The notes: generated by a model from the sequence alone, not told the origin. Numbered from the stretch's first letter, positions 20,946 through 32,900 are shown. The stretch is DNA of 64,000 nucleotides from Hyposmocoma kahamanoa (GCF_003589595.1 NW_020655294.1:847159-911158); one strand, 5' to 3'. Made by a program: numbers and translations.

Positions 20946-21387
20946 AATCAAATAATGTGTGAATATCGTGAAACAAACAAACATTTCAAGTTTGTTTGTC
21001 GTACAAACAAACTGTATACAATTTTACCAAAGAACAAGAAAAAACTTCCCTCTTTTGGATTTAATTGTTCCAATACCATTCGAAGTTATTTATATCTCAC
21101 AAGTAAAATATTCGTATTAATAATTTATCTCCTCTGAATACATTTAGGATTAATGTACCATAAAAAGGAAGGATTTTTACATACGAACTCGTTTTATTCT
21201 CGGTATATTGACCTCGTATTTGTACGGACAAGTTTTCTGAAAGATACATGATCAAGTGTAAAGGTTGGAGCGATCCCACGTCAGCACGTGATGGATGGGC
21301 CATCAGAAGACCGTCATATTTACTAAAAGTTTTTAATAAGCGAAACATTTGTGTTTTATAATGTTATTTAAAGTTCCACTGTGTATA

Positions 21388-21970
21388 ACTGCTCACGTGA
21401 TACATGCAGCCGTAGACGCACTTAGAGGTGCCGGTGCTGATTTTATACCGATTTATCGGATATCGAAGTTATAACAGGTAAAAGAACTAATATTAATTGC
21501 TATTTCGGTAACTGCTCTAGCAAAGTTAAAGTCTAAAATTTTTAATGCCTGTGTCTGTCATTTAAAAAAATAAACAACTTCAAAAATACGTCACGACAAT
21601 CGTGTGTTATTGTTTGGGCTGGTGATTTCGGTGTTTATTTATTGAAAACATGCCGTAAGTAGCATTTTTTAAGTTTACCCTGAATATAAATGTTTATAAA
21701 CTATACTTTAAGGAGTAATTTCGTGGTAAACGTTAGAACCACTCAAACGGAATATTATCATATTTATCCAAGTACACCAAAAATTTCATTACCGCTTTTT
21801 AAGTGCAGGATTTGCGGTGTAATACTGCATTTTATTTGAGATGTTTTTGTTGGTAGTACCGAGGGTATTTATTTAGTAATGCAGAATAATAATTTTTATT
21901 TATAAAAACTTGCATTTAAACTGAATCCTTTTCTATTTTGCGAAACCAAATAGCCGCCATTTTGCGGTAG
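21388..21970 (-). mobile_element. MITE family M1, copy 3, truncated
   Basis: Same orientation as copy 2. The left TIR is mutated (ACTGCTCACGTGAT, flanked by TA at 21386-21387). The last 22 or so bases, including the right TIR, are absent after GCGGTAG, so this copy is probably immobile. Confidence 0.85.
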
Positions 21971-22012
21971 ACGTGTGTTAAAAGTCACTCAATTCGAAAC
22001 GGCGGTTCGTTC

Positions 22013-22076
22013 GGCAGGGTGTTCAAAGTTGTCTTGTATGGAATACATCTAACACAAGACAAGCCCTGCACGCACT
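22013..22076. repeat. Short hairpin
   Basis: TTGTCTTGT and ACAAGACAA form a stem around 22035-22068, with CAGGG and CCCTG further out. It may be a tiny MITE relic. Confidence 0.35.
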
Positions 22077-22079
22077 ACC

Positions 22080-22476
22080 GAATTTGCGGTCTCAGTAGAT
22101 TTGTAGTCAAAATTATCTAAAACGAAATTTGTTTTTTCATTTTTTTTTTATTTGGTCAGTTATCAATTGTTACACAAAGAAAATATCAGAAAACATATAT
22201 GCAAAAAAAATTAAAAGTAAGTGTACAGTCTATTATAGACGGACACTACATGCACAATAAATTATTGCAGAGTAAAAAGAAAGTTACGAAAAGAAAAGCG
22301 TAAACAGTAATTTAACTATGTAAATCAATCGTAGCTTTATGATCATTGTACAACTGGCTAAGCCTAGCAATGGGAGAATTCGTGCCTAAAACAGTCCTGC
22401 GAAAATTTCTACAATATCATAATGTTATAGCACCATGGTATTCATAATATTAAAAATATTATATAATAATAAACTC
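22080..22476. other. No gene recognised
   Basis: AT-rich unassigned sequence. Confidence 0.45.
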
Positions 22477-22477
22477 T

Positions 22478-23676
22478 GTACAAAGTACTAAAAAAACCGA
22501 CCTCAAAAGTTCATGTAATAACATCTAGAGTAAAACCGGGATAGATGCCCCACTTTTTGAAAGGGCCTCCTAATTTCAAAATTATTAGTTTACCATGAAT
22601 AATTCCTATGGATATAACTAGTTTAATCTTTTACATTACATTTAGACATGATTTTATTGATCTAACATTTACTGATTTTGGAGAAATTGACTTTTTACAA
22701 ACCTATTTTTTTGAGGATAGATGCCTACCTATATGGATAGATGCCACACAATGAAAACACTAAGAAGGATAGATGCCTTTTAGAATAAAATAGTAAAATT
22801 CATAATAAAATGTTTTATTTGTAATCTTTGATATATTGTATATACATATTACATCTTTAATAATAAATATATACGTATTTAAAGTAACTATCTACTTCAC
22901 TTCGTATTTTTGTAGCTATCAAAACATTCTAGGTATACAAAATGTGCGCTATTTGAACTGTGAATAATTTGTCTTTTTGGTGCTTTTAGTTACATTTAAA
23001 CTATTATTATTTACTTGTCTTTTTCACTAAAATAATGTATTTTCTTTTCTTTTCTTTCTTAACTTTCTTGTCTAGTCTTTATCCCCTAAGGGCGTTATGC
23101 GAAAAATCGAGGCTACTATCCTATTCGATATGAATAGATGCCCTTTTATTATTTAACTAAGCTATATAAAAAAAAAAAATATTGGCACCTAGGTGCGCAG
23201 TTAATGAATCAGTGTATAGTTATAATAAAAATAAAACGGAATTTATTATAACTTACAAAGCCATGCGACAGTAAATGCTTGCGTCTGAAATTTTGAACCG
23301 TTGTCGTGTTCGTCGTGGAGATAAACGCATGCACAAGCCAAACGCGTCTATTCCACACGAAGCCCTGCAGGATCTTTGGTGAGTGGTGTCGATACTCCTT
23401 ATTTAAACTAATTATTCTTTGTTGCGATTTGAGGAAGTTAGGTTTTTTGAAAACGAGGCACCTATCCCACTGCGGCATCTATCCCGGTTTTACCCTATTT
23501 GCCAAGTTTTATTCCAAGTTTGAAACCGGATTCATCACCTTGTTTGCCACCCTTAGAGGTGGAACATTTTCATCAAATTTAAATGGGACCATAACTGAGG
23601 TACACTTTCCAACAAAAAAAGAATTACCGAAATCGGTTCACATCCTTTTTTTTTTATCGGTTAAAAAAGAAGTCTT
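22478..23676 (+). repeat. Repeat family G copy split by a DNA transposon
   Basis: It starts AAAGTACTAAAAAAACCGAC and ends ATCGGTTAAAAAAG as in the copies at 30969 and 53731. The middle at 22528-23495 is foreign. Joining the two sides restores the family context (CATC-TA-TTTGCCAAG), which shows where the insertion happened. Confidence 0.8.
22528..23495. mobile_element. TA-flanked DNA transposon, pogo/mariner-like, non-autonomous
   Basis: This 968-bp insert has 22-bp TIRs with one mismatch; the shared core is AAAACCGGGATAGATGCC. It is flanked by TA at 22526-22527 and 23496-23497, where uninterrupted relatives of the host repeat have a single TA. The motif GGATAGATGCC or a close variant recurs at about 22715, 22737, 22769 and 23132 and, inverted, next to the right TIR (GGCACCTATCCC near 23458). 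Such subterminal iterations often bind the transposase. An 89-codon minus-strand frame at 23209-23478 begins in the TIR but shows no transposase motif that I recognise. Superfamily by TA target and TIRs: Tc1/mariner. Confidence 0.85.
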
Positions 23677-23800
23677 ATTGTCTTCTTTTTTCTTCTTGTT
23701 TAGTTATATGGAATTGGTCAATAACCTTAGACATTCTCTATCGCAGAAATACTTAATAAAAAAGGTAGTCTGTTTAGTTGATCAATTATTGAGAAAAATT

Positions 23801-24086
23801 CATTGACTTACAAATGAATGGACGACGGGTCTAATACAAAAACCACGAAAAAAATGTCCCAAGTCAACCTATTTAAACGTAGTGACATGTAAAGGAATAT
23901 GAAAAAGCTAAAACGTTGAATTTAAATTGTAATGTCATCGCAGTACTGTCTAATTTTGCTTGCTTCGCTGTCAGTCGAACAAACGAAGACTAAAGCGTGA
24001 ATGACGCTCTGTATAAGATTTTAACGCCCTATAAGTTCGGACACTTTTTAGCGCGGACCCGACGTCCATATAATTGTAAGTCAATG
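23801..24086 (-). mobile_element. MITE family M2, copy 2
   Basis: This 286-bp copy lies in the orientation opposite to copy 1. It starts CATTGACTTACAAATGAATG and ends ATTGTAAGTCAATG. The flanks GAAAAATT (23793-23800) and GAAAAATA (24087-24094) are an 8-bp duplication with one change. Confidence 0.9.
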
Positions 24087-24454
24087 GAAAAATAGATTTT
24101 ATTTGCCTTTGGTAAATTTACATATTAACGCATGGACGCTATTCAAATTCAATTCAAATTCAAAAAAGTTTATTTCAGACATAGTCCATATTAGTGTTAG
24201 TTACAAAAAAATTCTTACAACCTATGTTAGTACTAAATTTGCGAAATATTACATTAAGTTATAAATTAAACCCCTGGAACCCATGTGGACTGAGTTCCAG
24301 TGCTTCTACAATTCACTGACAGGGTTCTCCCAGATCAAACGAACTAGGCTATCACAGCGAGTCCGAATTAAATTGCTATTGCGATATTATTCAAGCGCGC
24401 AGTGTATTTACCTGTTTATTCGATGAAATTATATAATGTGTGAAGCAATCGTAA

Positions 24455-24728
24455 CATAAAATATTATTATTATTATTATTGGAAAATCTTCATCCATAAT
24501 GGGATTTTTTATAGCAGTATTGAAGAGTTTTGCCCTATAATGCAGACATAAGTTACTGTGATCGCAACGTGTTGAGTGGATATGGAAATTAGTCACGCAC
24601 GTACATGGCAAAATTTGAGGAATAACGGTGAATCGATAAAATAGTGATTGGAAAGTATGCTTCGGGATCGGGCGTGGTCGGATATGTTCGGAGATATTCG
24701 TATAGGATCGAACAGAAACCGGTAACAT
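24455..24728 (+). repeat. Repeat family H, copy 1
   Basis: It shares order and many blocks with 30298-30547, for example AATCGATAAAATA, GGTCGGATATGTTCGGAGAT and ATTATTATTG at the start. No coding evidence; the 100-codon minus frame across it is not conserved in the other copy. Confidence 0.7.
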
Positions 24729-25904
24729 CATTTATTTATTTATTTGGATGGTACAGATTTATTTTGATAAACACTTTATTCACTAGTAAGACACAAATAA
24801 CGATTTAATTCAACAGGAAAAATAAAACTTTTCTCTCCTAACAGTGAAATGGCGCTGCCTCAATATAATATGTCTAAGTTCCCTAAGGCCCTGGTTTTCA
24901 GTCAGAACCAACGAGAGGCGACTGATTGTTTTGTAATGAAAGATGTAATAAACGACTAGGAGGGAAATTGTTCATTGAAATAATAAATGTAACAATGTGC
25001 GAATAGTGCATCTAAAATAACCTATTCTATATGTAGTGCATGTGCGGATATGAATATCTATGGATCTAAGTGAAAATTATGATAGTGAATATGTTTTAAT
25101 GTAATAAACCAAAGTAAAAACTTACATGGCTAAGAAAAGGAGTACACGGGGATATGAAAACTAATAATAATAGTAAAATTTCAACAAACTAGACTGATTT
25201 TTGTAACGAGAGAGAGAGAGAGTAGATGTTGCCAGAAAAGTGCTTTGAACTTGTATTTGGAAGTTAGTTTTAGCATTAGTATGTACATATATGTTGATTA
25301 TCAATTATCATTCCTGTAATTTTGTAGAACCCACTGGTTTTTGTAATTCCTTTGGGACTCCATTGAATTGTATTGCAATTATAACAATATTTGTTATTCT
25401 GCTAAAATCTAATTCCAATAGAAGTTGAGTCTCATTAAAGTGCCATGTGCAATGGCCGTGATGACATTCATCCATCCAATCACTAATGATCGATTTTGCG
25501 TTATAAAACTAAAATGGAAGTTACTACACAAATGTCTCAGTAAGAAGCAATTAAGTCTGTGACAATGCGACCTCTTAAGTAGCCATGTCACCTTTTCTCT
25601 GGTTCCTGGCCACTAATTTTCAAATTTTGAATCGTTCTCTTCCGTTGCCTCATCATTCTCACTTTGTCTTCGTTCCATCGTCACTTTCTGCTTAATCTCT
25701 GCCTGTCTCATCTAATTTTGATCCTTTTACAAGTTGCTATCCTAAATCGTGCACCAATTTTAATACCACTTAAACCTAGTAATATTTATATAATTCGGCC
25801 GTGATTCGGTCCTTTCGGGGTAAGTTTCTCTCACGATTTTTAGTATTTAAGTTGGGAGTGTTTTTAATATTGTACCTTTTTTGTCACAGCCTTTCTTTTA
25901 TATA
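24729..25904. other. Mostly unassigned
   Basis: TTTATTTATTTATTTGG at about 24732 may be a minus-strand retroelement tail. A GAGAGAGAGAGAGAG run lies near 25208-25222. No gene recognised. Confidence 0.4.
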
Positions 25905-26448
25905 ATATAAGTGCGCATTTGACCTCCATCTCACCTGATGAGAAGTGATGATGAGGTCGACGATGGAGCATACACACCTAAATAATGCTTATTCACTTTC
26001 GCTTTGAAAAGGCCCAAGTTATAACGTTCAGGGAACAACTTTGCAGACAGGAACTCCCACTCCATAACCGCCCGTCATATAAATGTGGAAGCGTAACGGT
26101 TTTGTGCGAATCTTTGGAATATCCACAACATAGGGGCGGAACCCAGGCCTACGCCTAGTCCCTCGATGATGGAAAGGGGAAGGCGGAATTAAACCGTGTA
26201 ATTCCATCGCACAATCTCCGTGATATATCCTGTAAAATACCGATAAGCAGGCAACTTTACGGCGGTGTTCAAAGCTTTGCAGCTTCGCCTCCACTACTTC
26301 CTAGTCGCCTATACGCCTCTTGACACGATTGTCAAATGAATTCAAATTGGCCAGTTGATAATGAAGCATCCCAAAGCCATCCCAAAGGAGGCAGCAGTAC
26401 TCCATGCACGAACGGACTTGTGCTTGGGACAGCTGAAGCAACTGTCAG
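25905..26448 (-). pseudogene. LINE ORF2 C-terminal fragment, family with 44 kb copy
   Basis: The minus-strand translation of 26028-26294 has VACLSVFYRIYHGDCAMELH, then LIPPSPFHHRGTRR, the same tail as at 44085-45176. The 3' UTR contains the inverse of GTGCGCATTTGACCTCCA, shared with the copies at 33850 and 44090. The frame shifts near the end. Only the part after the reverse-transcriptase domain is left. Confidence 0.75.
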
Positions 26449-26449
26449 T

Positions 26450-26894
26450 AACTGAACAGTAAGAAAGACAGAAAGTTCGTATTTTGAATTGATTGTAAAA
26501 AATTGCAATAATAAGCCACCGGTGGCGTCGAAATAACCAAATCTTTTAATACGTCAAATCCCATTACGCGTGAGACAGACGTGTATTGGGTGTCAATAAG
26601 CGATCTGAGGCACTTGAGAGTGCTCTGATATTCACGACGTGTCAATCAAGGTGCGGTTTCCGTTTAAACCTGACCGGGTGCTTGACAAGATTGAAGTATG
26701 TCATAAATAACGAGTCGCAAAATTTATGCAGCGTCAGAGACCAGCTTAATGTGTTTGTGTGTTTACAGCTTTTCAAAATGTTGACTGTCATTGTGGGTTT
26801 TCTAAGAGAAAATAAGACGTTGTTGTTTATTCTAGGAAATCAATTTTACGACAAATAGTGGCTCCGTTGGAACTTTGTCTTGGCACAACGAGGG
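26450..26894. other. No gene supported
   Basis: A 90-codon plus-strand frame at 26586-26858 has no recognisable motif. Nothing else seen. Confidence 0.35.
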
Positions 26895-26918
26895 TTCTTT
26901 TATTTTAAAATAACTCAG

Positions 26919-27152
26919 GACATGTTCCCATCATGTCATGACGACAGATGGTCGTTCAGTTTAAAGTGTTATGGCTTATATATTTTAATGAAGTTGTTGA
27001 CACATATTCACGACGTTCTGACGTTACGACGACAGACTGTCGTGACAATGGTAAGAGCTAGAACGGCAGTCGTTTGACGATAAAACAAACGTCCACGACA
27101 CAGTCACGACAGAAAGTCGTGATATGGGAACATGCTAGACGCGACAGTCGTC
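26919..27152. repeat. Inverted cluster of ACGAC/GTCGT motifs
   Basis: CATGTTCCCAT near 26922 is inverted as ATGGGAACATG near 27124. Between and just beyond them ACGAC or GTCGT occurs about a dozen times, several as local palindromes such as TCACGACAGAAAGTCGTGA. It is probably a decayed fold-back element, but a binding-site array is possible. Confidence 0.5.
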
Positions 27153-27159
27153 GCGATAA

Positions 27160-27860
27160 ATAAAACGTTACGACTTAATGGGGATGCACCCTTAGAGCAC
27201 GTGCACACGACGTATTCTATAAGCACTGACGACGCGCGTTTACGCGCTGGAGTCGTGAGTATGTATCGCTCATATTGATAAGGGACAGTTTTAATTTTAG
27301 TTTTGTTCGTTATTTTCAGTTACTTTTTGAAATGAAATGAAATTTTAAGTGTAAACTCCAATGGAGTATATAAACTTCTTGCTTACAACGCATATACGAA
27401 CAGATGACGCAAGTTTAAATACGCCGTGTGCACTTAGACTTATAGCTGTAGTGTTCTCTCATGCAGGTTTTTGGGCAGGGAGGACGTTAACAAGTGCTAC
27501 ATGGTTCGTATTGGAGCACCACCGTTATATTGAATTGGACTAGGATCCCATTTACACACCTTGTTTTTTGCATTTATCTGGATGCGGAGTAAATTCAGCG
27601 GCTTTTACATGGGCCACGGCAAATATCGTGCAGTTGGTAATGTTCCTAAGGGATAGGGGTGGTAGGGAATTTTTATCATTCCACACACAGCTGTCACCAA
27701 ATTTTTTTAAATACATATTTTGTTAAATTATTGCATAATTGTTTTTTTTACTTTTTTATTTTATTTAAAATTAGGAGTTTTATATTTCAGAGTTCATTTA
27801 CAGATACAATTATACTTATAACTTTCATTAGCGGTGACAGCCCAATTGGATGTCCTTAGT
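27160..27860. other. Unassigned
   Basis: A 60-codon frame at 27361-27543 lacks support. GCTGTCACC (27690) and GGTGACAGC (27834) are inverted to each other and may bound a small element. Confidence 0.35.
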
Positions 27861-27864
27861 TACA

Positions 27865-27916
27865 TGTAGGTACATACATTACATGGATTCAAATCCATGT
27901 AATGTATGTACCTACA
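27865..27916. repeat. 52-bp perfect palindrome
   Basis: Arms of 25 bp (27865-27889 and 27892-27916) are exact inverses around a 2-base centre. Each arm begins TGTAGGTACATACATTACAT. There is no frame. Confidence 0.9.
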
Positions 27917-28820
27917 AATCAAGCGTATAAATAGCTTTCTGTATAAGGTAGTGAGTACATTCTGTATACGATTGTCATAGTTTAATTACTGGTACATTTG
28001 TTATTCAATAAAGTTTTAAAATATCACAACCCTGACCAGTTAAATGTGGATTTTAGATTTAAACTTTTTTAAACTGCTGTATGTCTAGTTTTAAACCAAA
28101 AAGCAAAAGTTTAAACTGACTAAAACGAGGCAAAACGTGAAAACAACACTGTTTCAAAATTTAACTTGTGTGAAAAGTTGTGAGCACACGTGGCGTTCTC
28201 GCGTTCCAGAATCAATTAGGAACACGAATTCCCACGTACTCCAAAAAGTTCTCGAATGTTCTACATTGGAATGTTTCACACACTTTACTACAAAGTTTTG
28301 TGTAAAATTTGAATTTCAGTGCATTATTTGCGATATGACATTTGGTGTGCATTTTAATTTCGGAAATGTAATGTTGCTAGAGCACAAAATCTAATTGGCG
28401 TCGGTACAAAACGTTCCCTTTAGCACTAACGCTATTTAGCAAATATAGACGGAAATACTGGACAGGACGACCTCTTGTGTTTAAATATGTTCAAACTTGA
28501 CCTTTAATCACAGCCGTAAACTTCATTTTGGTGTGACTTCTTTATGGCATCTAGAGAATAACGTTATAAGAAAATTTTATTCAAACTAATACATTATAAA
28601 TGCCAAAGGCTGTCTGTTCCATTTTCACGACTAAACCGCAGAATCAATTTTATTGAACTTTGGTATAGAGATAGAGATGGGAACTAGGAAAAGGACACTA
28701 GGGTACTTTTTGTCACAAAAATAAATCTTAAAGTGAGTGAAATAGAGAATAAAAGTTTGTATGGAGAACCTGCAGAGGATCTGAAAATTCATATTTATGT
28801 AATGAAAATTAGTAAAATTA
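27917..28820. other. Unassigned AT-rich stretch
   Basis: AATAAAGTTTTAAAA near 28007 looks like a polyadenylation signal, but no gene is attached. The 85-codon frame at 28137-28394 has no recognisable motif. Confidence 0.35.
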
Positions 28821-28824
28821 GTTC

Positions 28825-28945
28825 CATTAGTTCCGTCGCGTCACCGCTAGATGGCATTATATTTTTAAAATACGGCACTAAACTTGCGCTTTCACGCACG
28901 TGAGACGCACTATTGGGTCCCTTGCCACACAACTTTTTGTTTTGT
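28825..28945 (+). repeat. Repeat family I, copy 1
   Basis: CCATTAGTTCCGTCGCGTCA, then GCTAGATGGCAT, then CGGCACTAAACTTGCGCTTT and GTGAGACGCACTATTGGGTC are shared with 46295-46465, where the two halves are in a different order. Confidence 0.6.
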
Positions 28946-29794
28946 CTTTCATTTAATATACGTCATGCGCACTTTCCGTCTGCGTCTCAATTTTCTACGC
29001 ACCCCCTCCGTTATCCAGCCCTACACAATTTAAATAATATTTGTTCAAATTGTTCTTAAACAAATCCTGACCTATTTATCTTTTATTTCACCGTCCCTTT
29101 TCCAGTATTTTTTTCCTCTTAACTTACTTCAGCGGCGTAATCTAAAAATTTCAACAACTTTTCCGTTAATTTAAACTCCTAGATTAAATCACGAAAATAA
29201 GTTCGACGCAAACAAAACTCCCAAATCTTGTTTACCAATTTTCACGCCAAAGGCGGAACCGAAATTAATACAGACACATCTTAAGATTTCGCAGTTTGTA
29301 AACTTGTTACAGTACAAAAAAAAAACAGTAACTCATCTTTATTTCCCTGCCAAATTATAAGTGGTTGTTAAAGTCTTATTTTACGTCTAGCAAGGAATAA
29401 AGATTGTGTGATTTTTCCAAAACGTTGATGCCGATGTTTTGACATATCCAAAGTAACAAATATCCAAATATCCATTGATGGGGATTATTAGATATTTATC
29501 CATAAATCCCCAAACCGTAGTAAATTTGCTAAGCAATAGTAGGGAGTTGTGGGAAAAATTCCATTAATCTCCATCGGGGCATTAATAATCCGGGCCATGC
29601 CGTCAACAGTTAGATCGATTTTCCGCAATAACGTCATCTCTTATCAGGACACAAAAATAACTGTGTTTTCCTTATACAGTTGACTAGAATTATTACCATT
29701 GAGATTTCTACTTCCTTCAAAATATTGAAATAGTTTTGAGTATATAATTGAACAAAATCCCTTTTATTACCATTTTCACAAGAATAAATCGTGT
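28946..29794. other. Unassigned
   Basis: No gene, repeat partner or structure recognised. Confidence 0.45.
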
Positions 29795-30012
29795 GTCTGG
29801 TCATGGACAGGCGTGTAGCTACACGCATGACAGTTGCAGTGCCACTCAGGGCTTTAAATTGCAAAGATCTGAGGAACATTCCCACTGCGCCCGTCATTCT
29901 GAGACATAAGTTGACAAGTACCATAATGCTAACATTAATGTTTGGCGGCAGAAACAGGTAAGGTGGCAATACTTCCCTGGACGAACTCTTTCGCAAGGAT
30001 CTCTACTTCTAC
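29795..30012 (-). repeat. Family A copy with a rearranged end
   Basis: It contains CAGTTGCAGTGCCACTCAGG, ACATAAGTTGACAAGTACCA and GGACGAACTCTTTCGCAAGG on the minus-strand form. The central 50-60 bp (GTGCCTGTAATTTCACCAGC region) are deleted. Confidence 0.75.
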
Positions 30013-30014
30013 CA

Positions 30015-30295
30015 TCGTCATTATCATCAACCAATTTATACCTACCACTGCTGGTCACGGGTCTCCTCTCAGGCAAGGGCTTAGGCCACATTCCGCTAAG
30101 CTGACCTAATTGGAAACCTTTAACGTGCAAGTTTCATCTCGAAATTTTCTTGCATCGAAAAGTTCATGGTAAATTTCAAATTGAATTCCATTTGGCACAT
30201 AAATTCCAAAAACCTCATAAGTGTGAGCCCAAATTTGAACCTACGGCTTTTGCTTAACTGCGGCCGACCGCAAACCTTAACCACTGGTCTTTAAT
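30015..30295 (-). repeat. tRNA-derived SINE family E, best copy
   Basis: Read on the minus strand: a tRNA-like head (CAGTGGTTAAGGTTTGCGG, then a B-box-like GGTTCAAATTTGGG), a body with TTGAAATTTACCATGAAC, then CCTGAGAGGAGACCCGTGAC and CAGCAGTGG. This general design is common in Lepidoptera. It is directly followed by a GATGATAATGACG-like tail. Confidence 0.7.
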
Positions 30296-30297
30296 GT

Positions 30298-30547
30298 GAA
30301 ATAAAATATTATTATTGAAAAATCTTCTACCTTAATAGGTATTTGTTATGAAGAGTTTTATCTTAATATCAATATAAGTTACCGTATTCGACACGTTTTG
30401 AGTGTATATGGAAATAAGTCATGCACGTACACGGCATAATGTGAGCAACAACGTCAAATCGATAAAATACTGATTAGGAAGTATGTATTGACATCGGGCG
30501 CGGTCGGATATGTTCGGAGATAAACGTATAGAATCCGCACAGTATGG
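30298..30547 (+). repeat. Repeat family H, copy 2
   Basis: Same orientation as 24455-24728, roughly 75-80 percent alike by eye. It retains GGTCGGATATGTTCGGAGAT and AATCGATAAAATACTGATT. Confidence 0.7.
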
Positions 30548-30968
30548 TTTTTGACCTAAATAACGGATATGTCTTTTTTATTCGCCTATTCAGTAGAGAA
30601 AGTTACCTTGAAACTAATAGTAGAACTCCCGTGTGTCAACTTTGTATTTATTTATTTTAGGAAGGTTTACAGCTATAAGTTAAAGATGGCGTATCTAAAC
30701 AATATCAAAAAAAGCCTATTACAAACCTCCACATTTGGATATCAAAATTACAAACCAATAAGTAATGCTGATCTTACTTACATTTTTATAGTTTAAAGCA
30801 GTCATAAAAATAAATATCTCGTATATATTTCGATTGCCTATATATGTCACATAACCCCCATATGTATACCTTACATCTATTGTATAAAATATGAAAGAAG
30901 TTTGAGCATACCTACAATTATTGTTATCCAAAGTAATTCAAACCTACAGTTCGTCTAATATAATCTCA
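30548..30968. other. No gene recognised
   Basis: Short frames on both strands only. Confidence 0.4.
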
Positions 30969-31442
30969 GTATAGAGTACTAAAAAAACCGACCTCAAAAG
31001 TACGTGGAATTGCGTCTATTTGCTAAGTTTCATTGAAATATCCCCTAGTTCGCCACTATACAGGACTTGATACTGGAGATAATAAAAATAGGTTCTCACT
31101 ACGACACTACTCAAAGTATATCGAGAGAAAAACGCCTTGAATTGGAGAAATAGCAAAATCAACTTTTTTGCTAAAAGTTGCTAAAAGTAATTGCTAAAAG
31201 TAATTGCTCCTAAATTAAAGTTAGGCGCTATTTATAAAAATGAATATTCGTGCGTGAACAGCCACCCTTCGAGGAGGATGATTTTCTTCAAAATGAAATG
31301 GGACCACTTTGGAAGTACCCCCTTTCCAAAAAAAATCACGAAAATCGGTTCACAAATACCGGAGTTATCGCGTAACATACATACAAAAAAAAAACATACA
31401 GTCGAATTGAGAACCTCCTCCTTTTTTGAAGTCGGTTAAAAA
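30969..31442 (+). repeat. Repeat family G, near-complete copy
   Basis: Ends are inverse-like: AACCGACCTCAAAA at the left and TTTTTTGAAGTCGGTT at the right. Interior blocks GCGCTATTTATAAAAATGAA and AAAATCGGTTCACAAATACC recur at 53731-54182 and, inverted, at 58837-59117. It is probably a non-autonomous element; its class is unclear. Confidence 0.75.
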
Positions 31443-31494
31443 TTAGAAAGAAAGTGTCAGCTACAGTGTCAGCGCTTACAGATCTATAATTCAT

Positions 31495-32900
31495 AACACT
31501 AGGAAAAAGAATTCCTTTTCAGTTTTACAAACGCCCAAAATGCTTTTAGGATTTTCAACAATTGAAGATTCAATACGATGAATGTACTTATCAAAGCAGT
31601 CCTTCTCGAGATCATTGACTCGTTTATACAGCAAATTAAACGATTGATAGTCTAATAAGTTGCCGTACGTGTTATATTTAGAGTGATACGTAGATTTTTC
31701 TTTAATCGACTTTATGAGACTAGTGTTGAACCACAGCGGATAAGAGTTGGACCTAATTCTTTTTTGAGGTATATGTCGGTCGCGAAGGTATAATTTACAT
31801 ATAATTTATTATAAAAGCGAGTTACTGCATCATCTAATAAACCTTAACTTAAATAATCACCCCAGTTAATACAATTGAGCTTAGATGTAATTGCGGAATA
31901 GTCACCTCGACTAAAAATATGTTTTATATGGGTAATCTCTTTTAATTCATGAAATTCAACAAATTCGGCATGTGTATCAAGGGACTTATGGTGAAAATCC
32001 TCCGGAACTAATGGCTTATCACATTTTATTACATTTAGTGTTCCATTTGAAAATACTAAATCCAACACCCGATCATTATGATTACATTCTCCATTAAACT
32101 GACTGAAATTACGTGTATAAATGAGATCGAAGAAATCTGACCAGTAAACAGCACGATAATTAATCGGCAACATTATTTCTCCGTCACTAGACTTTACACA
32201 TTGCACATCAATAGCGAAATTAAAATCACCCAGTACAATATATCTATCCAACGGGCAACTGCAAATTTCACTAAGGTTGTCACAGAAGTTATTCGGTTGT
32301 TCTTTGTATGAGTTACCACTCTCTACCTTACATAAATATAACGTATGTACAAATATGCATTTTATATGTAATCGCAGGTCTTTTATGTTTCATTAGTAAA
32401 GTAACCCAAACGTCCTTTGTCGAACTGCTCCATTCGGGTCTGCATATGGCACCAAGGTCGCACCTCACCGCCAAAAACACCCCGCCGCTTAAACTTTGCC
32501 CTAGCCTAAGATAGTCGCGATCTCTTCGAAAAACAAGGTATCCAGAATCAAACAATTCACTATCCAAAATCCATCCAATAGCCAAGTTTCCGTAACACAT
32601 ATAATATCATAACTACTTACACACACATTTCGTAAACTGCGCTGACCTTCGTACGCAAACCGCTGGCATTTTGGTAGTATATCTTTAAAGCATAACCTTT
32701 TAACCTTTGCATTAAGACTACAACTGTATAACACCAGTCTATTAATATGGTAACTTAATAACAGTAAGTAGTTAGACAATAATTCACGGAAAATATTAAA
32801 TACGGTGGTGTAATATAATTCAACACGCTTACTTAAACACAGAGCACCGCAAAACTCATAAAAGATCATGTTCAATAATATGTTATTTGAATAGATTGCG
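31495..32900 (-). pseudogene. LINE ORF2 endonuclease region, broken
   Basis: Read on the minus strand from 32900 down: YDIICVTETWLLDG (the endonuclease E motif) near 32580-32630, a frameshift, GYLVFRRDRD and GGVFLAVR, then YIVLGDFNFAID (GDFN motif) near 32230, DLVFSN near 32060 and a linker to about 31495. The order matches the APE-type endonuclease of Jockey/CR1-like LINEs. At least two frameshifts break it, and no reverse-transcriptase part remains. It may belong with the ORF1 at 34771-35690, with later insertions between them. Confidence 0.75.

Noticed and set aside
23306..23806. 166-codon plus-strand protein
   Set aside because: It runs from inside a DNA transposon across the right TIR into repeat G, so it joins unrelated sequences by chance.
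28137..28394. 85-codon protein with several Cys
   Set aside because: The Cys spacing fits no finger that I recognise and there are no promoter, splice or repeat clues.
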